A stretch of DNA of 64,000 bases from Paenibacillus sinopodophylli (GCF_005930355.1 NZ_VDBO01000002.1:124001-188000), one strand, 5' to 3'; shown: positions 32,952 through 41,987, numbered from the stretch's first letter. The notes: generated from the sequence alone by a model not told the origin. Translations and numbers: made by a program.

Positions 32952-33902
32952 ATGGGTGAGCGGAAAGCTAGAGTGGCCGTCGTACAAGCAGCTCCGATCT
33001 TATTTGATAAAGAGTCTGCATTTCAGAAAATAGCGAATTTTGCTCAGGAAGCAAAAACGAATGGAACCAAGCTGATTCTTTTTCCAGAGGTGTTTATCGG
33101 AGGTTATCCGAGAGGCCTTTCGTTTGGCGCACGAGTCGGCAGCAGGACGATGGAAGGGCGCGAAGAATGGGCTCAGTACTGGAGCTGCGCAATCTCCATT
33201 CCAGGTGCCGACACGGATAGACTTGGCGAAATCGCGAAGGAAGCCGGTGTTTATCTGATCATTGGCGTTGTGGAGCGCGATCAGGAGTTCAGTCAATCCA
33301 CGATGTACAACAGCATCGTCTATATTAGCCCCGACGGCAAGCTTCTTGGAAAGCATCGCAAGCTCATTCCGACAGGCACTGAACGGCTGTTATGGGGGCA
33401 AGGCGACGGCAGCACGTTGACGGTTATCGATACACCGTTTGGACGAATTGGCGGCTTGATTTGTTGGGAGAACTATATGCCGCTTGCTCGAATGGCGATG
33501 TATGCCAAAGGCATCGACATTCTGGTAACGCCTACCGCCGATGCCCGTCCTGCTTGGCAAGCAACGCTGAAGCACATTGCTTGCGAGGGCAGATGCTACG
33601 TATTGTCGAGCAATCAATTTGTAACGAAGGATTCCTATCCACCTAGCTTGCGTGAACATGTGGATTTGGCTCAGGATCCTGACATTCTTTGTCAAGGCGG
33701 AAGTGCGATTGTTGGTCCGTTAGGCGAATATGTAGCAGAACCGGCTTACGGAACGGAGGCCATTCTGTATGCGGATTTGGATATGGCATTCGTGATGGCG
33801 AGTCGATTCGACTTTGATGTTGCAGGCCATTATAATCGGCCGGATGTGTTTCAATTGCAGGTGAACGAAGCGAAGCAAAGCATTGTAGCTTTTACACCAT
33901 AA
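32952..33902 (+). CDS. Nitrilase family carbon-nitrogen hydrolase
   Basis: A 316-residue nitrilase with the Glu-Lys-Cys triad visible: E46 in F-P-E-V-F-I-G-G-Y-P-R-G, K137 in H-R-K-L-I-P-T and C171 in G-G-L-I-C-W-E-N-Y-M-P. The C-W-E-N-Y motif is typical of true nitrilases (EC 3.5.5.1), which convert organic nitriles to acids and ammonia; cyanide hydratases and dihydratases share it. The enzyme is cytosolic and usually oligomerises into spirals. The ATG at 32952 follows AGAGGCGACTAAGG. A small membrane protein gene follows within 50 bases. Confidence 0.88.
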   Translation: MGERKARVAVVQAAPILFDKESAFQKIANFAQEAKTNGTKLILFPEVFIGGYPRGLSFGARVGSRTMEGREEWAQYWSCAISIPGADTDRLGEIAKEAGVYLIIGVVERDQEFSQSTMYNSIVYISPDGKLLGKHRKLIPTGTERLLWGQGDGSTLTVIDTPFGRIGGLICWENYMPLARMAMYAKGIDILVTPTADARPAWQATLKHIACEGRCYVLSSNQFVTKDSYPPSLREHVDLAQDPDILCQGGSAIVGPLGEYVAEPAYGTEAILYADLDMAFVMASRFDFDVAGHYNRPDVFQLQVNEAKQSIVAFTP

Positions 33903-33947
33903 AGTTTGAAACGTCGTTTGCATAAAAACAATAAAGGAGATGATCAG

Positions 33948-34094
33948 ATGGATGTGCCTGTAGGCGTGTGGATTGCGTCGGCTATTATTGTCGGGATACT
34001 TGCATGGATAACGTTTTGGATTACGAATAAGGCATACTCGCGCAGATGGGAGGATCATGACACTGACGATAACGGCAATCGTCCCTCATCGTGA
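33948..34094 (+). CDS. Small single-span membrane protein, unknown function
   Basis: A 48-residue peptide with one hydrophobic helix (about residues 6-26, G-V-W-I-A-S-A-I-I-V-G-I-L-A-W) and a charged, Asp/Asn-rich tail. AAAGGAGATGATC lies at ideal distance from the ATG at 33948; the longer frame from 33906 lacks a ribosome binding site. It follows the nitrilase gene without a terminator and may be co-transcribed. I do not recognise the family. Confidence 0.6.
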   Translation: MDVPVGVWIASAIIVGILAWITFWITNKAYSRRWEDHDTDDNGNRPSS

Positions 34095-34197
34095 GAATGG
34101 ACTTGTACTAAACGGCTATCTAGTTCACTCCCAACATGTATGAATTAATGCTACAATAGAAGAAAAACATGAGGGGAAGTAATCGAGCACGGCATTC

Positions 34198-34902
34198 ATG
34201 CGTGCCTCGGAACATACGATGGATGACACTGAACCTCCTGCTTCCAAGCTTTGCGCGAGCTGCAAGCAGATGAAGCCGCTAGAAGAGTTTTTGCGCCGTA
34301 CAGGCAAACGCGCAAGTGCAGGTGCACGGCGTGGTGCATGCCGTGCCTGTCGAAAGGCGAAGACGGTGGAGTCTCCGCTGGCAATAATCGCTGATCCAAT
34401 CAATCAAGAGGATCAAGTCATTAAAGTGAATAAAGTCAATAATGCTAAGCCAAGAACGATTCAATCCCGCAAGCCTCGCAGTTTGTCGCAGAGGCCGTCT
34501 ATTCCGCTTCCGAACGATCCGGCAGCGCTCAAGACGACGCGACAAGGCACGATCTGGATGAGGGGAAGAACGGATAAAGGGCGGCGATGGTACCAGGAGA
34601 TTGAGCTGGAGCTTGCCGTAACGCTCATTAAGGAACATGCTGCCGTAATCGTCAATCGTCATACGATACGACGATTGTTCAGCAACAAGGAATTCCGTCG
34701 TTACATATTGGAGCGGGATAATTATACTTGTTATTTTTGCGGCGAGTTTGGCGATACCATCGACCATATGCTGCCCCGTGCCAAGGGCGGCCACACGACT
34801 CCGGTTAACTGCGTCTGTGCCTGTAACGCATGCAATCAGTCCAAGGCTGATCAGGACGTTCATGTCTTTATGAAAAATGAAGGACCTTTCTCTATGGAAT
34901 AA
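34198..34902 (+). CDS. HNH endonuclease with an N-terminal CxxC zinc-finger region
   Basis: A 234-residue protein. The N-terminus has C-A-S-C ... C-R-A-C (about residues 19-51), a four-cysteine motif often seen in phage-like HNH proteins. A basic linker follows, and the C-terminus carries the HNH core: Y-T-C-Y-F-C-G-E-F-G-D-T-I-D-H-M-L-P-R-A-K-G-G ... C-N-A-C-N. It may cut DNA; a homing, phage-derived or house-keeping role cannot be told apart. The ATG at 34198 has a distant GAGGGGAAG; the ATG at 34219 is an alternative start. It stands alone, with no phage genes around it. Confidence 0.8.
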   Translation: MRASEHTMDDTEPPASKLCASCKQMKPLEEFLRRTGKRASAGARRGACRACRKAKTVESPLAIIADPINQEDQVIKVNKVNNAKPRTIQSRKPRSLSQRPSIPLPNDPAALKTTRQGTIWMRGRTDKGRRWYQEIELELAVTLIKEHAAVIVNRHTIRRLFSNKEFRRYILERDNYTCYFCGEFGDTIDHMLPRAKGGHTTPVNCVCACNACNQSKADQDVHVFMKNEGPFSME

Positions 34903-34922
34903 TTCCTAGGAGAAAGGTCCTT
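34880..34922. terminator. Bidirectional terminator between the HNH and lacI-type genes
   Basis: AAGGACCTTTCTC (34880-34892) pairs with GAGAAAGGTCCTT (34910-34922). The HNH stop codon lies in the loop. Confidence 0.8.
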
Positions 34923-34970
34923 TGTTATGTGTTCAACCGCTTCTGATCGCTATCCTCCATCCTCTATCCG

Positions 34971-35975
34971 TTATTCGTGAATAATGACTTCAGCTTGAAT
35001 AAGCAATTTTTCGTAGCTCGTGTTCGGATTAAGAATGCGCCATAGGAGCTTATCTACAGCTCGCTTGCCAAGAAGCTCCTTATCAACGTTAACAGTAGCG
35101 AGCAAAGGCAGCTCAGGGTGCGTATTGTCAAACCCAGTAAAGCCAGGGCGATGCGGTATGATTATGTCCATTTGCGCCAACGTGTCTAGTGCTAACTTGG
35201 CCGAGAAGTCATTAGCGCATACAAATACTTCAGGCAAGCCATGCTTGGAAACAGCAGCTTTGAAGGTGTCGTGGAACTGCTCCAGTTCTGGACCGATCAA
35301 GGAAGTCAGTTGCTTATGCTCTATTCCATGGTCGTCGAGTACCGAGCGGTAGCCAAGGTATCGCTCGTAGTAGCTGCGTGCATCGCGTATATTTCCCAAA
35401 AATTGAAAGGTCCGATAGCCTTTCTGAATGATGGAATCTATCATTTCTGCCATGCTGGATAGGTTGTCTGTAAAGATTGAATCACAATGAAAACGGGGAT
35501 CCATATGATCGACCATTACAATTGGAATACCAATTCGTTTAATATCCAGCAAGATTTGCGTCGAAATCGAGCCCACAGTGATGACACCCAAGATCGCTTC
35601 AGGCTTCAGCAATGAAAACATAGAATCATCAGAAGGCTCCGTTAACGTTAGAATATTAATCCCCTGCTGATTCAGTCGTGAGGAGATACCATTAAACACA
35701 GGTCCCCAATACGGCGAGTCGGCATTCTGAAACCGAATATTAGGAAAAAGGACGAGGACGGTTCCAGTCCAACTGCGCGATTCAACCGTCTGCAGCCCAT
35801 TGGCGTGCTGGTCTTGCGGTGCATCCTTGAAATAGCCGAGCTGCTCTGCAGCTTTATAAATGAACTCTCTTGTTTGCGGACTGACACCGGATTTGCCGGA
35901 GAGCGCACGGGATACGGCGAACTTGGACAGACCGGTGAAGTCGGCAATAGATTGAATCGTAATTTTTTTTCGCAT
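34971..35975 (-). CDS. LacI-family transcriptional regulator
   Basis: A 334-residue regulator: N-terminal LacI helix-turn-helix (I-T-I-Q-S-I-A-D-F-T-G-L-S-K-F-A-V-S-R-A-L), hinge helix and periplasmic-binding-like effector domain (V-V-M-V-D-H-M-D-P, F-V-C-A-N-D-F-S-A, G-F-T-G-F-D-N). It is divergent from the beta-mannosidase gene across 383 bases, which makes that gene its likely target with a mannose-type sugar as effector (inference). The ribosome binding site before its ATG is weak. Confidence 0.88.
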   Translation of the reverse strand: MRKKITIQSIADFTGLSKFAVSRALSGKSGVSPQTREFIYKAAEQLGYFKDAPQDQHANGLQTVESRSWTGTVLVLFPNIRFQNADSPYWGPVFNGISSRLNQQGINILTLTEPSDDSMFSLLKPEAILGVITVGSISTQILLDIKRIGIPIVMVDHMDPRFHCDSIFTDNLSSMAEMIDSIIQKGYRTFQFLGNIRDARSYYERYLGYRSVLDDHGIEHKQLTSLIGPELEQFHDTFKAAVSKHGLPEVFVCANDFSAKLALDTLAQMDIIIPHRPGFTGFDNTHPELPLLATVNVDKELLGKRAVDKLLWRILNPNTSYEKLLIQAEVIIHE

Positions 35976-36358
35976 AGCAATCAGCCTACTTTAGTGAATT
36001 TATGGGGCATCGCAGCGGCATGTCCCGATATGCTCGGAAACAAACTGCTTCTATCTATATTACAGGAAACGATAACACAGTAAACGGAATTTTAATATTT
36101 TTTTGTTAGGGTTCGGATAAAAACGTTGAAATTATTTTGTTATTTTTGTTATGTCAAAAACAAGCGAATGCTTTTCAAATAGGTTGATATCCAGATAATA
36201 ATGCAATTTATCAAGAGGGAGATGCGGAAAACACTGTTTTATGAGCTGATTAGAAATAACAAAGTCGTTGACCGTTAGTTTTTATATGATAATATGTTAG
36301 GTGAAGATGTCATTTTATCACATAAAAAAATCGGTGCTTTATACTCAGGAGGATCATA
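35976..36358. other. Divergent regulatory region, lacI-type gene to beta-mannosidase
   Basis: 383 A/T-rich bases with no convincing gene. It holds TAAAAACGTTGAAA at 36118-36131, which fits 12 of 14 positions of a cre site and has the AACGTT core liked by LacI-family proteins, and the promoter described at 36268. An operator for the adjacent regulator is expected here, but no strong palindrome stands out. Confidence 0.45.
36268..36295 (+). promoter_or_regulatory. Candidate promoter of the beta-mannosidase gene
   Basis: -35 TTGACC (36268-36273) and -10 TAATAT (36290-36295) with a 16-base spacer, about 60 bases before the start codon. Confidence 0.45.
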
Positions 36359-38905
36359 ATGAAAGCGACACAGCTTATATTGAACAATTGGAAATTCAAA
36401 GCCTGTGAGGAAAAAGAATGGATGAGCGCTATCGTTCCGGGCTGCGTGCATACGGACCTGCTTCGAAACGGTAAGATAAAGGATCCTTTCTATGCGACGA
36501 ATGAGCATGACCTGCAATGGATTGATAAGATAGATTGGGATTATGAATCAAATTTCGATGTGGCGGAAGAACTGCTGCAATTGTCCGTACTGGAGCTTGT
36601 TTTCGACGGACTCGATACGTATGCGGACGTTTATTTGAATGGGCAGCATGTGCTGTCGGCAGATAATATGTTCAGAACGTGGAAGGCTGATGTGAAGACA
36701 ATCGTCAAAGCAGAAAACAATCAATTGCACATTAGATTCCGTTCTCCAGTAAAGGAAGATCTGCCAAAGATCGAAAAACTGGGCTATAATTTGCCGGCAT
36801 CGAATGATCAATCGGAGCTCGGTGGTTTGGGTGCTGATAAAATAAGTGTTTTCGCGAGAAAAGCACCGTATCACTACGGCTGGGATTGGGGACCGCGCTT
36901 CGTTACGAGCGGAATTTGGAGAGAAGCAAGGCTGGAAGGCTGGTCAAACAACAAAATAGCTGATCTGCATATTCAACAGGACGAGGTTACGGCTTCTGGG
37001 GCAACCCTGTCTATCCAAGTGGAGATAGAAGCAGAAGCATCATGGAGCGGAACCATTAGAATACGTACAGAGGGACATAGCTGGGAGCAGGAAGCTGTTT
37101 TGCACCAAGGAAGCAACTTCATTGAAGTGAAGGCTGTTATTGATCGGCCGAAGCTTTGGTGGAGCAGAGGTCTTGGCGATGCGAATCTGTATACGTTTAC
37201 AGCTGAGCTTCTTGATGAATCGGCAGTTATCGCGGCCAAATCCGCTCGAACAGGATTACGTTCGGTACGGTTAGTTCGTGACAAGGACGAGAAGGGAGCG
37301 AGCTTCTACTTTGAGCTTAATGGTGTGCCTGTATTCGCCAAAGGTGCCAATCATATTCCGAATGACAGCTTCATTACGGATGTAACGGACGAGCGCTATC
37401 GGCATGAAATAGTGACGGCTGCGGAATCAAACATGAACATGCTGCGTGTATGGGGCGGCGGGATTTATGAGCAGTCCGTATTCTATGAGCTATGCGATGA
37501 GTACGGTATCATGGTGTGGCAGGACTTCATGTTCGCCTGCAGCATGTACCCAGGCGACGAGGCATTCCTGAACAATGTGCGTCAGGAAGCTGCTCAGAAC
37601 GTAAAACGGCTGCGCAACCATCCTTCGATCGTGCTTTGGTGCGGGAACAACGAGATTGATTCAGCATGGGCTGAATATGATGAGAATGGCGGCTGGGGCT
37701 GGAAAAAGGAATATACTAGCGAGCAGCGGAGTGTTATTTGGTTAGACTATCAAACGATATTCCATGATATTTTGGACGAAGCGGTTTCGAAATTTGCACC
37801 AACTACGCCATATTGGCCTTCCTCGCCGCTTATATCGCTAACGGGGGACATTAATCAGCACGCGCATCCACTCTCTACAGAGGGTGATATTCACTATTGG
37901 GGAGTTTGGCATGCGGTTGAACCATTCGAGAACTACAATGTGAAGGTTGGCCGGTTTATGAGCGAATACGGATTCCAATCCTTCCCCGAATATGATTCGG
38001 TCATGACATTCGCTACTGAGCAGGACTTAGCGCTGGATTCAAAGGTAATGCGCGCGCATCAGAAGAACGGTGACGGGAACCGTCTGATTAAAGAGTATAT
38101 GGATATGTATATGAAGCAGCCAAAGGATTTCCCAGCGTTCCTCTATATGAGCCAAGTGCTGCAGGCAGAAGCGATGAAAATGGCTATTGAAGCACATCGC
38201 CGTCATATGCCGTATTGCATGGGTACCCTTTATTGGCAGATGAATGACTGTTGGCCGGTAGCATCTTGGGCAGGTATGGATTATTACGGCAAATGGAAAG
38301 CCATGCAATATTATGCCAAAAGAAGCTTTGCGGATACGATGCTTTCCTTCGACCGGACAGAAGAAGGCACAGTACGTGTGCATGCAATAACGGACTTGCT
38401 TGCGCCGTTAACAGGTGAACTGAGTTTAACACTATATAATTTTGCAGGAACGGTGATCAAACAAAGCTCGTCTCCGGTTTCAATAAACGGCAATAGCGCG
38501 GCGGTAGTCAGCAGCATCAACGAACAGGAATGGTTAGCGGGCTATGAAGCGGGAAGTGTTGTATTGTATGCCGAGCTTGTAAGTGAAGGGTCAGTCATTG
38601 ACAGCAAAACGTATTACTTCACCGAAGCAAAAAACCAGAAGCTTACTGCAGCCGAGATTCGTATTACAGAGGTGGAAGGCAGCGATGGTACGGCATACAG
38701 TCTGGTGACAGATACGCTTGCCAAACAAGTATGGGTTACAGCGGAGCATGAGGGTATGTTCATCGACAATTTCTTCGACCTTATACCTGGGGTAGCCAAG
38801 GTGATAGTGTTCCACCACCGAGTGAGCGGAGAAACGACAAGCAAGCGTGCAGCAGCAGGGACTGTGAAGGTTCGCTCCATGTTTGATTTTATATCTGAAA
38901 ATTAA
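36359..38905 (+). CDS. Beta-mannosidase, GH2 family
   Basis: An 848-residue GH2 enzyme of the beta-mannosidase type: sugar-binding jelly roll (P-G-C-V-H-T-D-L, about 27-34, and Y-G-W-D-W-G-P-R, about 173-180), immunoglobulin-like domain, catalytic barrel with acid/base E432 in W-C-G-N-N-E and nucleophile E536 in S-E-Y-G-F-Q-S-F, and C-terminal beta domains. It removes terminal beta-mannose from manno-oligosaccharides or N-glycan cores. No signal peptide, so it works in the cytoplasm. GGAGGATC precedes the ATG. The divergent LacI-type gene probably controls it. No mannan transporter is nearby. Confidence 0.92.
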   Translation: MKATQLILNNWKFKACEEKEWMSAIVPGCVHTDLLRNGKIKDPFYATNEHDLQWIDKIDWDYESNFDVAEELLQLSVLELVFDGLDTYADVYLNGQHVLSADNMFRTWKADVKTIVKAENNQLHIRFRSPVKEDLPKIEKLGYNLPASNDQSELGGLGADKISVFARKAPYHYGWDWGPRFVTSGIWREARLEGWSNNKIADLHIQQDEVTASGATLSIQVEIEAEASWSGTIRIRTEGHSWEQEAVLHQGSNFIEVKAVIDRPKLWWSRGLGDANLYTFTAELLDESAVIAAKSARTGLRSVRLVRDKDEKGASFYFELNGVPVFAKGANHIPNDSFITDVTDERYRHEIVTAAESNMNMLRVWGGGIYEQSVFYELCDEYGIMVWQDFMFACSMYPGDEAFLNNVRQEAAQNVKRLRNHPSIVLWCGNNEIDSAWAEYDENGGWGWKKEYTSEQRSVIWLDYQTIFHDILDEAVSKFAPTTPYWPSSPLISLTGDINQHAHPLSTEGDIHYWGVWHAVEPFENYNVKVGRFMSEYGFQSFPEYDSVMTFATEQDLALDSKVMRAHQKNGDGNRLIKEYMDMYMKQPKDFPAFLYMSQVLQAEAMKMAIEAHRRHMPYCMGTLYWQMNDCWPVASWAGMDYYGKWKAMQYYAKRSFADTMLSFDRTEEGTVRVHAITDLLAPLTGELSLTLYNFAGTVIKQSSSPVSINGNSAAVVSSINEQEWLAGYEAGSVVLYAELVSEGSVIDSKTYYFTEAKNQKLTAAEIRITEVEGSDGTAYSLVTDTLAKQVWVTAEHEGMFIDNFFDLIPGVAKVIVFHHRVSGETTSKRAAAGTVKVRSMFDFISEN

Positions 38906-38916
38906 ATTAAGCATAG

Positions 38917-38958
38917 AAGCGCTGAGTGATGCAACATACGGTCATTTAGCGCTTTTTT
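38917..38958 (+). terminator. Terminator after the beta-mannosidase gene
   Basis: AAGCGCTGAGTGA pairs with TCATTTAGCGCTT, followed by a T run; repeat copy 1 begins directly after it. Confidence 0.75.
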
Positions 38959-38960
38959 AT

Positions 38961-39057
38961 AATAATAGGAAAGCATATGATTTCGCGATCCTTTTTCTAT
39001 ATTTTTCGGAATGAAACGCGCCACGCCGCCAAAGGACGACGACAGCTGTTTCACCTT
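38961..39057 (+). repeat. Dispersed intergenic repeat, copy 1
   Basis: Starts AATAGGAAAG, has a hairpin arm ending CCTTTTTCTAT, then CGGAATGAAACGCGCC, GCCGCCAAAGGACGACGACA and GCTGTTTCACCTT. It shares its order of elements with copies at 25927, 41891, 46364 and 60249. Confidence 0.8.
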
Positions 39058-39097
39058 ATGTAATCTAACAGGTATTGACACTATATCACGTTACCAC

Positions 39098-39126
39098 TTG
39101 AAAGTGTTAATGTAATATAGTAATAT
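39098..39126 (+). promoter_or_regulatory. Candidate promoter of hisC
   Basis: -35 TTGAAA (39098-39103), 17 bases, -10 TAATAT (39121-39126). The -35 lies in the near-palindrome CACTTGAAAGTG. Confidence 0.5.
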
Positions 39127-39159
39127 GAACTGATTACAAATGAGTGAAGGTGATTGTTA

Positions 39160-40311
39160 ATGATGGATAAACAAATCGAGATCGAGGTTCGCGCGCGCAA
39201 AGCGCTGGATCATATGAAGCCATACTCTCCCGGCAAGCCAGTGTGGGAGGTTCAGCAGGAGCAAGGATTAGAGCGGGTAATTAAGCTTGCGTCTAATGAA
39301 AACCCGCTGGGGCCGTCTCCAAAGGCACTAGAAGCTATGAAACAAGCCTTATCAGAACTTCACCGATACCCGGATGCTCAATCGCTGCGACTGAAGCAAG
39401 CCATTGCCATTCAGTATCAAATATTGCCAGAGCAGGTTATTGTAACGAATGGCGGGGATGAGCTTATTACGCTTGTATCGGAAACATTTTTGGATGATCA
39501 AGATGAGATTATCGTACCTAGTCCTACTTTTAGCGAATATGCTTTCGGGGCGCAGCTGTTGAATGCCCGTACGATCGAGGTTCCGTTGAAAGCAAATTAT
39601 GAATATGATTCAGAGGCCATTCTGGCGGCAGTTTCAGATCGAACCAAACTGGTTTACTTATGTTCACCTAATAATCCTACCGGCACTTTTTTGAAGAAAC
39701 AGGACTTAAAGCATATTCTTGATTCGCTTCCAAAACGAGTGCTCGTTGTGGTGGATGCGGCGTACAGCCATTTCGCTTCAGATGAATCTTATACGGATGG
39801 ACTTTCGTTCTTAAAAGAAGGTTATCCGCTGCTCGTGCTGCATACTTTCTCCAAAATCTATGGACTTGCAGGCATTCGCGCAGGCTTCGGCATTGCCCCG
39901 GAGGCGATCATACAAAGCATTCTAAAGGTGAAAGAGCCGTTCAACGTCAATGCATTGGCTCAAGCAGCTGCGACTGCTGCTCTGGGGGATGTAGATCATG
40001 TTCACAAGTCACAGCAGCTCGTATGGACAGAGAAGCAGAAATTGTATCATGCGCTAGGTAAGCTCGGCTACGGTTATACGGAGAGCATGAGCAACTTCAT
40101 CCTCGTGGAGCTTGGAGAGCATGCTGAGAAGATATACGAGCAGCTAATGGCAAGAGGAATCATTGTGAGGTATGGGAAGCAATGGGCCCTGCCACTGCAT
40201 ATTCGCGTTTCTATTGGCACGAGTGAAGAGAATGAATCGCTGCTGACTGCTCTAAGCGAGATAGGGGAACAAGGTTATGTAGGACAAAAGAGCGGAGTTC
40301 GATCTTCATAA
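39160..40311 (+). CDS. hisC: Histidinol-phosphate aminotransferase
   Basis: A fold-type I PLP aminotransferase of about 383 residues, HisC type: L-A-S-N-E-N-P-L-G-P-S near the start, R-Y-P-D-A, N-G-G-D-E-L, C-S-P-N-N-P-T-G, and the PLP Lys in H-T-F-S-K-I-Y-G-L-A-G-I-R-A-G. It makes L-histidinol phosphate, and many HisC enzymes also transaminate aromatic amino acids. GAAGGTGA is best spaced for ATG 39160; a TTG at 39154 is less likely. It is isolated from other his genes, so it may be a second copy serving Phe/Tyr synthesis. Confidence 0.88.
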   Translation: MMDKQIEIEVRARKALDHMKPYSPGKPVWEVQQEQGLERVIKLASNENPLGPSPKALEAMKQALSELHRYPDAQSLRLKQAIAIQYQILPEQVIVTNGGDELITLVSETFLDDQDEIIVPSPTFSEYAFGAQLLNARTIEVPLKANYEYDSEAILAAVSDRTKLVYLCSPNNPTGTFLKKQDLKHILDSLPKRVLVVVDAAYSHFASDESYTDGLSFLKEGYPLLVLHTFSKIYGLAGIRAGFGIAPEAIIQSILKVKEPFNVNALAQAAATAALGDVDHVHKSQQLVWTEKQKLYHALGKLGYGYTESMSNFILVELGEHAEKIYEQLMARGIIVRYGKQWALPLHIRVSIGTSEENESLLTALSEIGEQGYVGQKSGVRSS

Positions 40312-40314
40312 ATT

Positions 40315-40352
40315 AGAAGCCTGTTCGGAGGAGTGCTCCGGAACAGGCTTCT
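40315..40352. terminator. Bidirectional terminator between hisC and the CAP-domain gene
   Basis: AGAAGCCTGTTC (40315-40326) is mirrored by GAACAGGCTTCT (40341-40352), with CGGAG/CTCCG extending the stem. Confidence 0.85.
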
Positions 40353-40364
40353 TTGGCTTGAGAA

Positions 40365-41108
40365 CTATCCGATGAACTCCTGTACCCACGAGCCATTGTA
40401 GTAAGCGACACCGATCTTTGAGAAGCTGCCATTCAAAATATTCGCACGATGACCTGGACTATTCATCCAATCATTCATAACACGCTCGGCGGTCGGCTGT
40501 CCCTTGGCAATATTCTCACCTGCTGAGCGATAAGTAATCTGAAACTGTTTCATCATATCAAACGGTGATCCATACGTTGGAGAATTGTGATCGAAATAAT
40601 TGTTGTCGGACATATCTTTAGCTTTGACCATTGCCATATTGGCAAGCTTGTCGTCCATGCTTAGACCGCCAAGACCAGCTTTGGAACGCTCGGCATTGAC
40701 GATTTGCAAAACCTGCTGCTCGAATTGACCGGTAGTCGCCTTCTGGCCGCTCGGGTTTTGGGTCGTCGGATTCGGAGTGCTTGGGTTTTGGGCGCTTGGA
40801 TTATTGGTTGAAGGGTTTTGCGTTGTTGGCTGATTATAGCCGGGATATTGCACAGTAGGATTTTGGATTCCAGTGCGATCACCAAACAGCCAATCCGGGA
40901 ATGTGAACTGTGAGCTTCTCAAAGTTCCATCTGGCTTTCCTGGCGTTGTGGTAGCGACGGATGAGGCACGTGTGCCATATGGTGCGGTAGTGATGAGTGG
41001 CGTTTTGTCATTGGCGTACTCATGTGTAGACTGCTTATGCATCATGTTGGAGCCCGACGAACAGCCGGTAACGACTAACAATGCAGCCAAAGCAACGAAC
41101 TTTTTCAT
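40365..41108 (-). CDS. CAP/SCP-domain (YkwD-like) lipoprotein
   Basis: A secreted protein of 247 residues with lipoprotein signal V-T-G-C (Cys about 14), a low-complexity Asn/Pro/Thr/Gln linker (repeats of Q-N-P-S and N-P-T-T-Q) and a C-terminal CAP domain: V-N-A-E-R-S-K-A-G-L, Y-F-D-H-N-S-P, A-G-E-N-I-A-K-G and W-M-N-S-P-G-H-R-A-N-I-L. YkwD-type proteins are found at the cell surface or spore; no activity is established. ATG 41108 is used because AGGTGTCC lies 7 bases upstream. Confidence 0.88.
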   Translation of the reverse strand: MKKFVALAALLVVTGCSSGSNMMHKQSTHEYANDKTPLITTAPYGTRASSVATTTPGKPDGTLRSSQFTFPDWLFGDRTGIQNPTVQYPGYNQPTTQNPSTNNPSAQNPSTPNPTTQNPSGQKATTGQFEQQVLQIVNAERSKAGLGGLSMDDKLANMAMVKAKDMSDNNYFDHNSPTYGSPFDMMKQFQITYRSAGENIAKGQPTAERVMNDWMNSPGHRANILNGSFSKIGVAYYNGSWVQEFIG

Positions 41109-41311
41109 GTACGGACACCTCATATGATTAGGATAGAGTGCTGGTTACGACATTAGATTTGCCCGCTGCAACAGCATCTATTCCGACCGCGCATAAAAGT
41201 TTTTGGTTTTTTTGGTTGAGGGCTTGCGTAATGCCGGAGCCTATGATATATTGTTAATACAAATAACAAATTTTAACCTTGAATTCACATATTGAAAAGG
41301 GTTGTCATTTG

Positions 41312-41317
41312 TATAAT
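41312..41317 (+). promoter_or_regulatory. -10 of the cold shock gene promoter
   Basis: TATAAT (41312-41317) lies about 75 bases before the csp start, giving a 5' leader of about 70 bases. A -35 (ATATTG at 17 bases, or TTGAAA at 14) is weak. Long leaders are usual for cold shock genes and help their mRNA respond to temperature. Confidence 0.5.
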
Positions 41318-41391
41318 GATACTTTTCTCAATGTGTGATTTTTAGTTTTTCTGGAAAAAACATGTTAAAAAAATTATTGGAGGTTTTTATA

Positions 41392-41592
41392 ATGGAACAA
41401 GGTACAGTAAAATGGTTTAACGCAGAAAAAGGTTTTGGTTTTATCGAAGTTGAAGGTGGAAATGACGTATTCGTACATTTCTCCGCAATCCAAGGCGAAG
41501 GCTTCAAATCCCTTGACGAAGGTCAACGCGTTGAGTTCAACGTAACTCAAGGCAACCGTGGACCACAAGCAGAAAACGTTGTAAAACTGTAG
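41392..41592 (+). CDS. csp: Cold shock protein (CspA/CspB family)
   Basis: A 66-residue single cold shock domain: [15 protein letters not shown] (RNP1) and V-F-V-H-F-S-A-I (RNP2), ending G-P-Q-A-E-N-V. It binds single-stranded RNA/DNA and acts as an RNA chaperone. TTGGAGG precedes ATG 41392; the upstream ATG at 41363 belongs to the leader. It is followed by a strong terminator and then a YdjO-like gene. Confidence 0.95.
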   Translation: MEQGTVKWFNAEKGFGFIEVEGGNDVFVHFSAIQGEGFKSLDEGQRVEFNVTQGNRGPQAENVVKL

Positions 41593-41604
41593 GTTTTACA
41601 CATC

Positions 41605-41637
41605 AAGAGCCCTTAACATTTGTTAAGGGCTCTTTTT
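41605..41637 (+). terminator. Terminator after csp
   Basis: AAGAGCCCTTAACA (41605-41618) pairs with TGTTAAGGGCTCTT (41621-41634) and is followed by T residues. Confidence 0.9.
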
Positions 41638-41660
41638 TTAGGCCAAAGGAGGATTGCACG

Positions 41661-41891
41661 ATGTATTTTCGCCGAAAATCGTTAGAAGATCATCCTCAAG
41701 CTAATACCGTTATATGGACATGCGAGAACGAAGCCTGTAAGGGTTGGATCCGCGATGAGTTTGCTTTCGATCATGTGCCTGCTTGCTTCCTATGCCACTC
41801 TACTATGATAAGAAGCGAGAAAATGTTGGTTGAGCTAAACAATGCCAATAAAGATATGAAATCGCTGAAGCCTGGCAAATTGATTTCTTAA
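41661..41891 (+). CDS. YdjO-like cold-inducible small zinc-binding protein
   Basis: A 76-residue protein with W-T-C-E-N-E-A-C-K-G-W near residue 19 and P-A-C-F-L-C-H-S near residue 41, giving four cysteines for a zinc knuckle, as in the YdjO family named for a cold-inducible B. subtilis gene. CAAAGGAGG precedes the ATG. Its place directly after a cold shock gene fits that family. The molecular role is unknown. Some readthrough of the csp terminator could couple the two. Confidence 0.8.
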   Translation: MYFRRKSLEDHPQANTVIWTCENEACKGWIRDEFAFDHVPACFLCHSTMIRSEKMLVELNNANKDMKSLKPGKLIS

Positions 41892-41987
41892 AATATAGGA
41901 AAGGAAAGGATTTCGCCATCCTTTCTCTATATTTCTCGGAATGAAACGCGCAGCGCCCTCAAAGGTCGGCGACAGCTGTTTCACCTT
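41891..41987 (+). repeat. Dispersed intergenic repeat, copy 2
   Basis: The hairpin ATATAGGAAAGGA ... TCCTTTCTCTATAT is followed by CTCGGAATGAAACGCGCAGC, GCCCTCAAAGGTCGGCGACA and GCTGTTTCACCTTGG. It starts at the stop codon of the YdjO-like gene. Confidence 0.8.

Noticed and set aside
34198..34902. HNH gene as part of a prophage or defence island
   Set aside because: No phage, integrase, restriction or toxin genes lie around it; it sits alone between ordinary genes.
41335..41391. Longer cold shock protein starting at 41335
   Set aside because: The family begins M-E-Q-G-T-V-K-W-F at 41392 behind TTGGAGG; the upstream bases are a leader.
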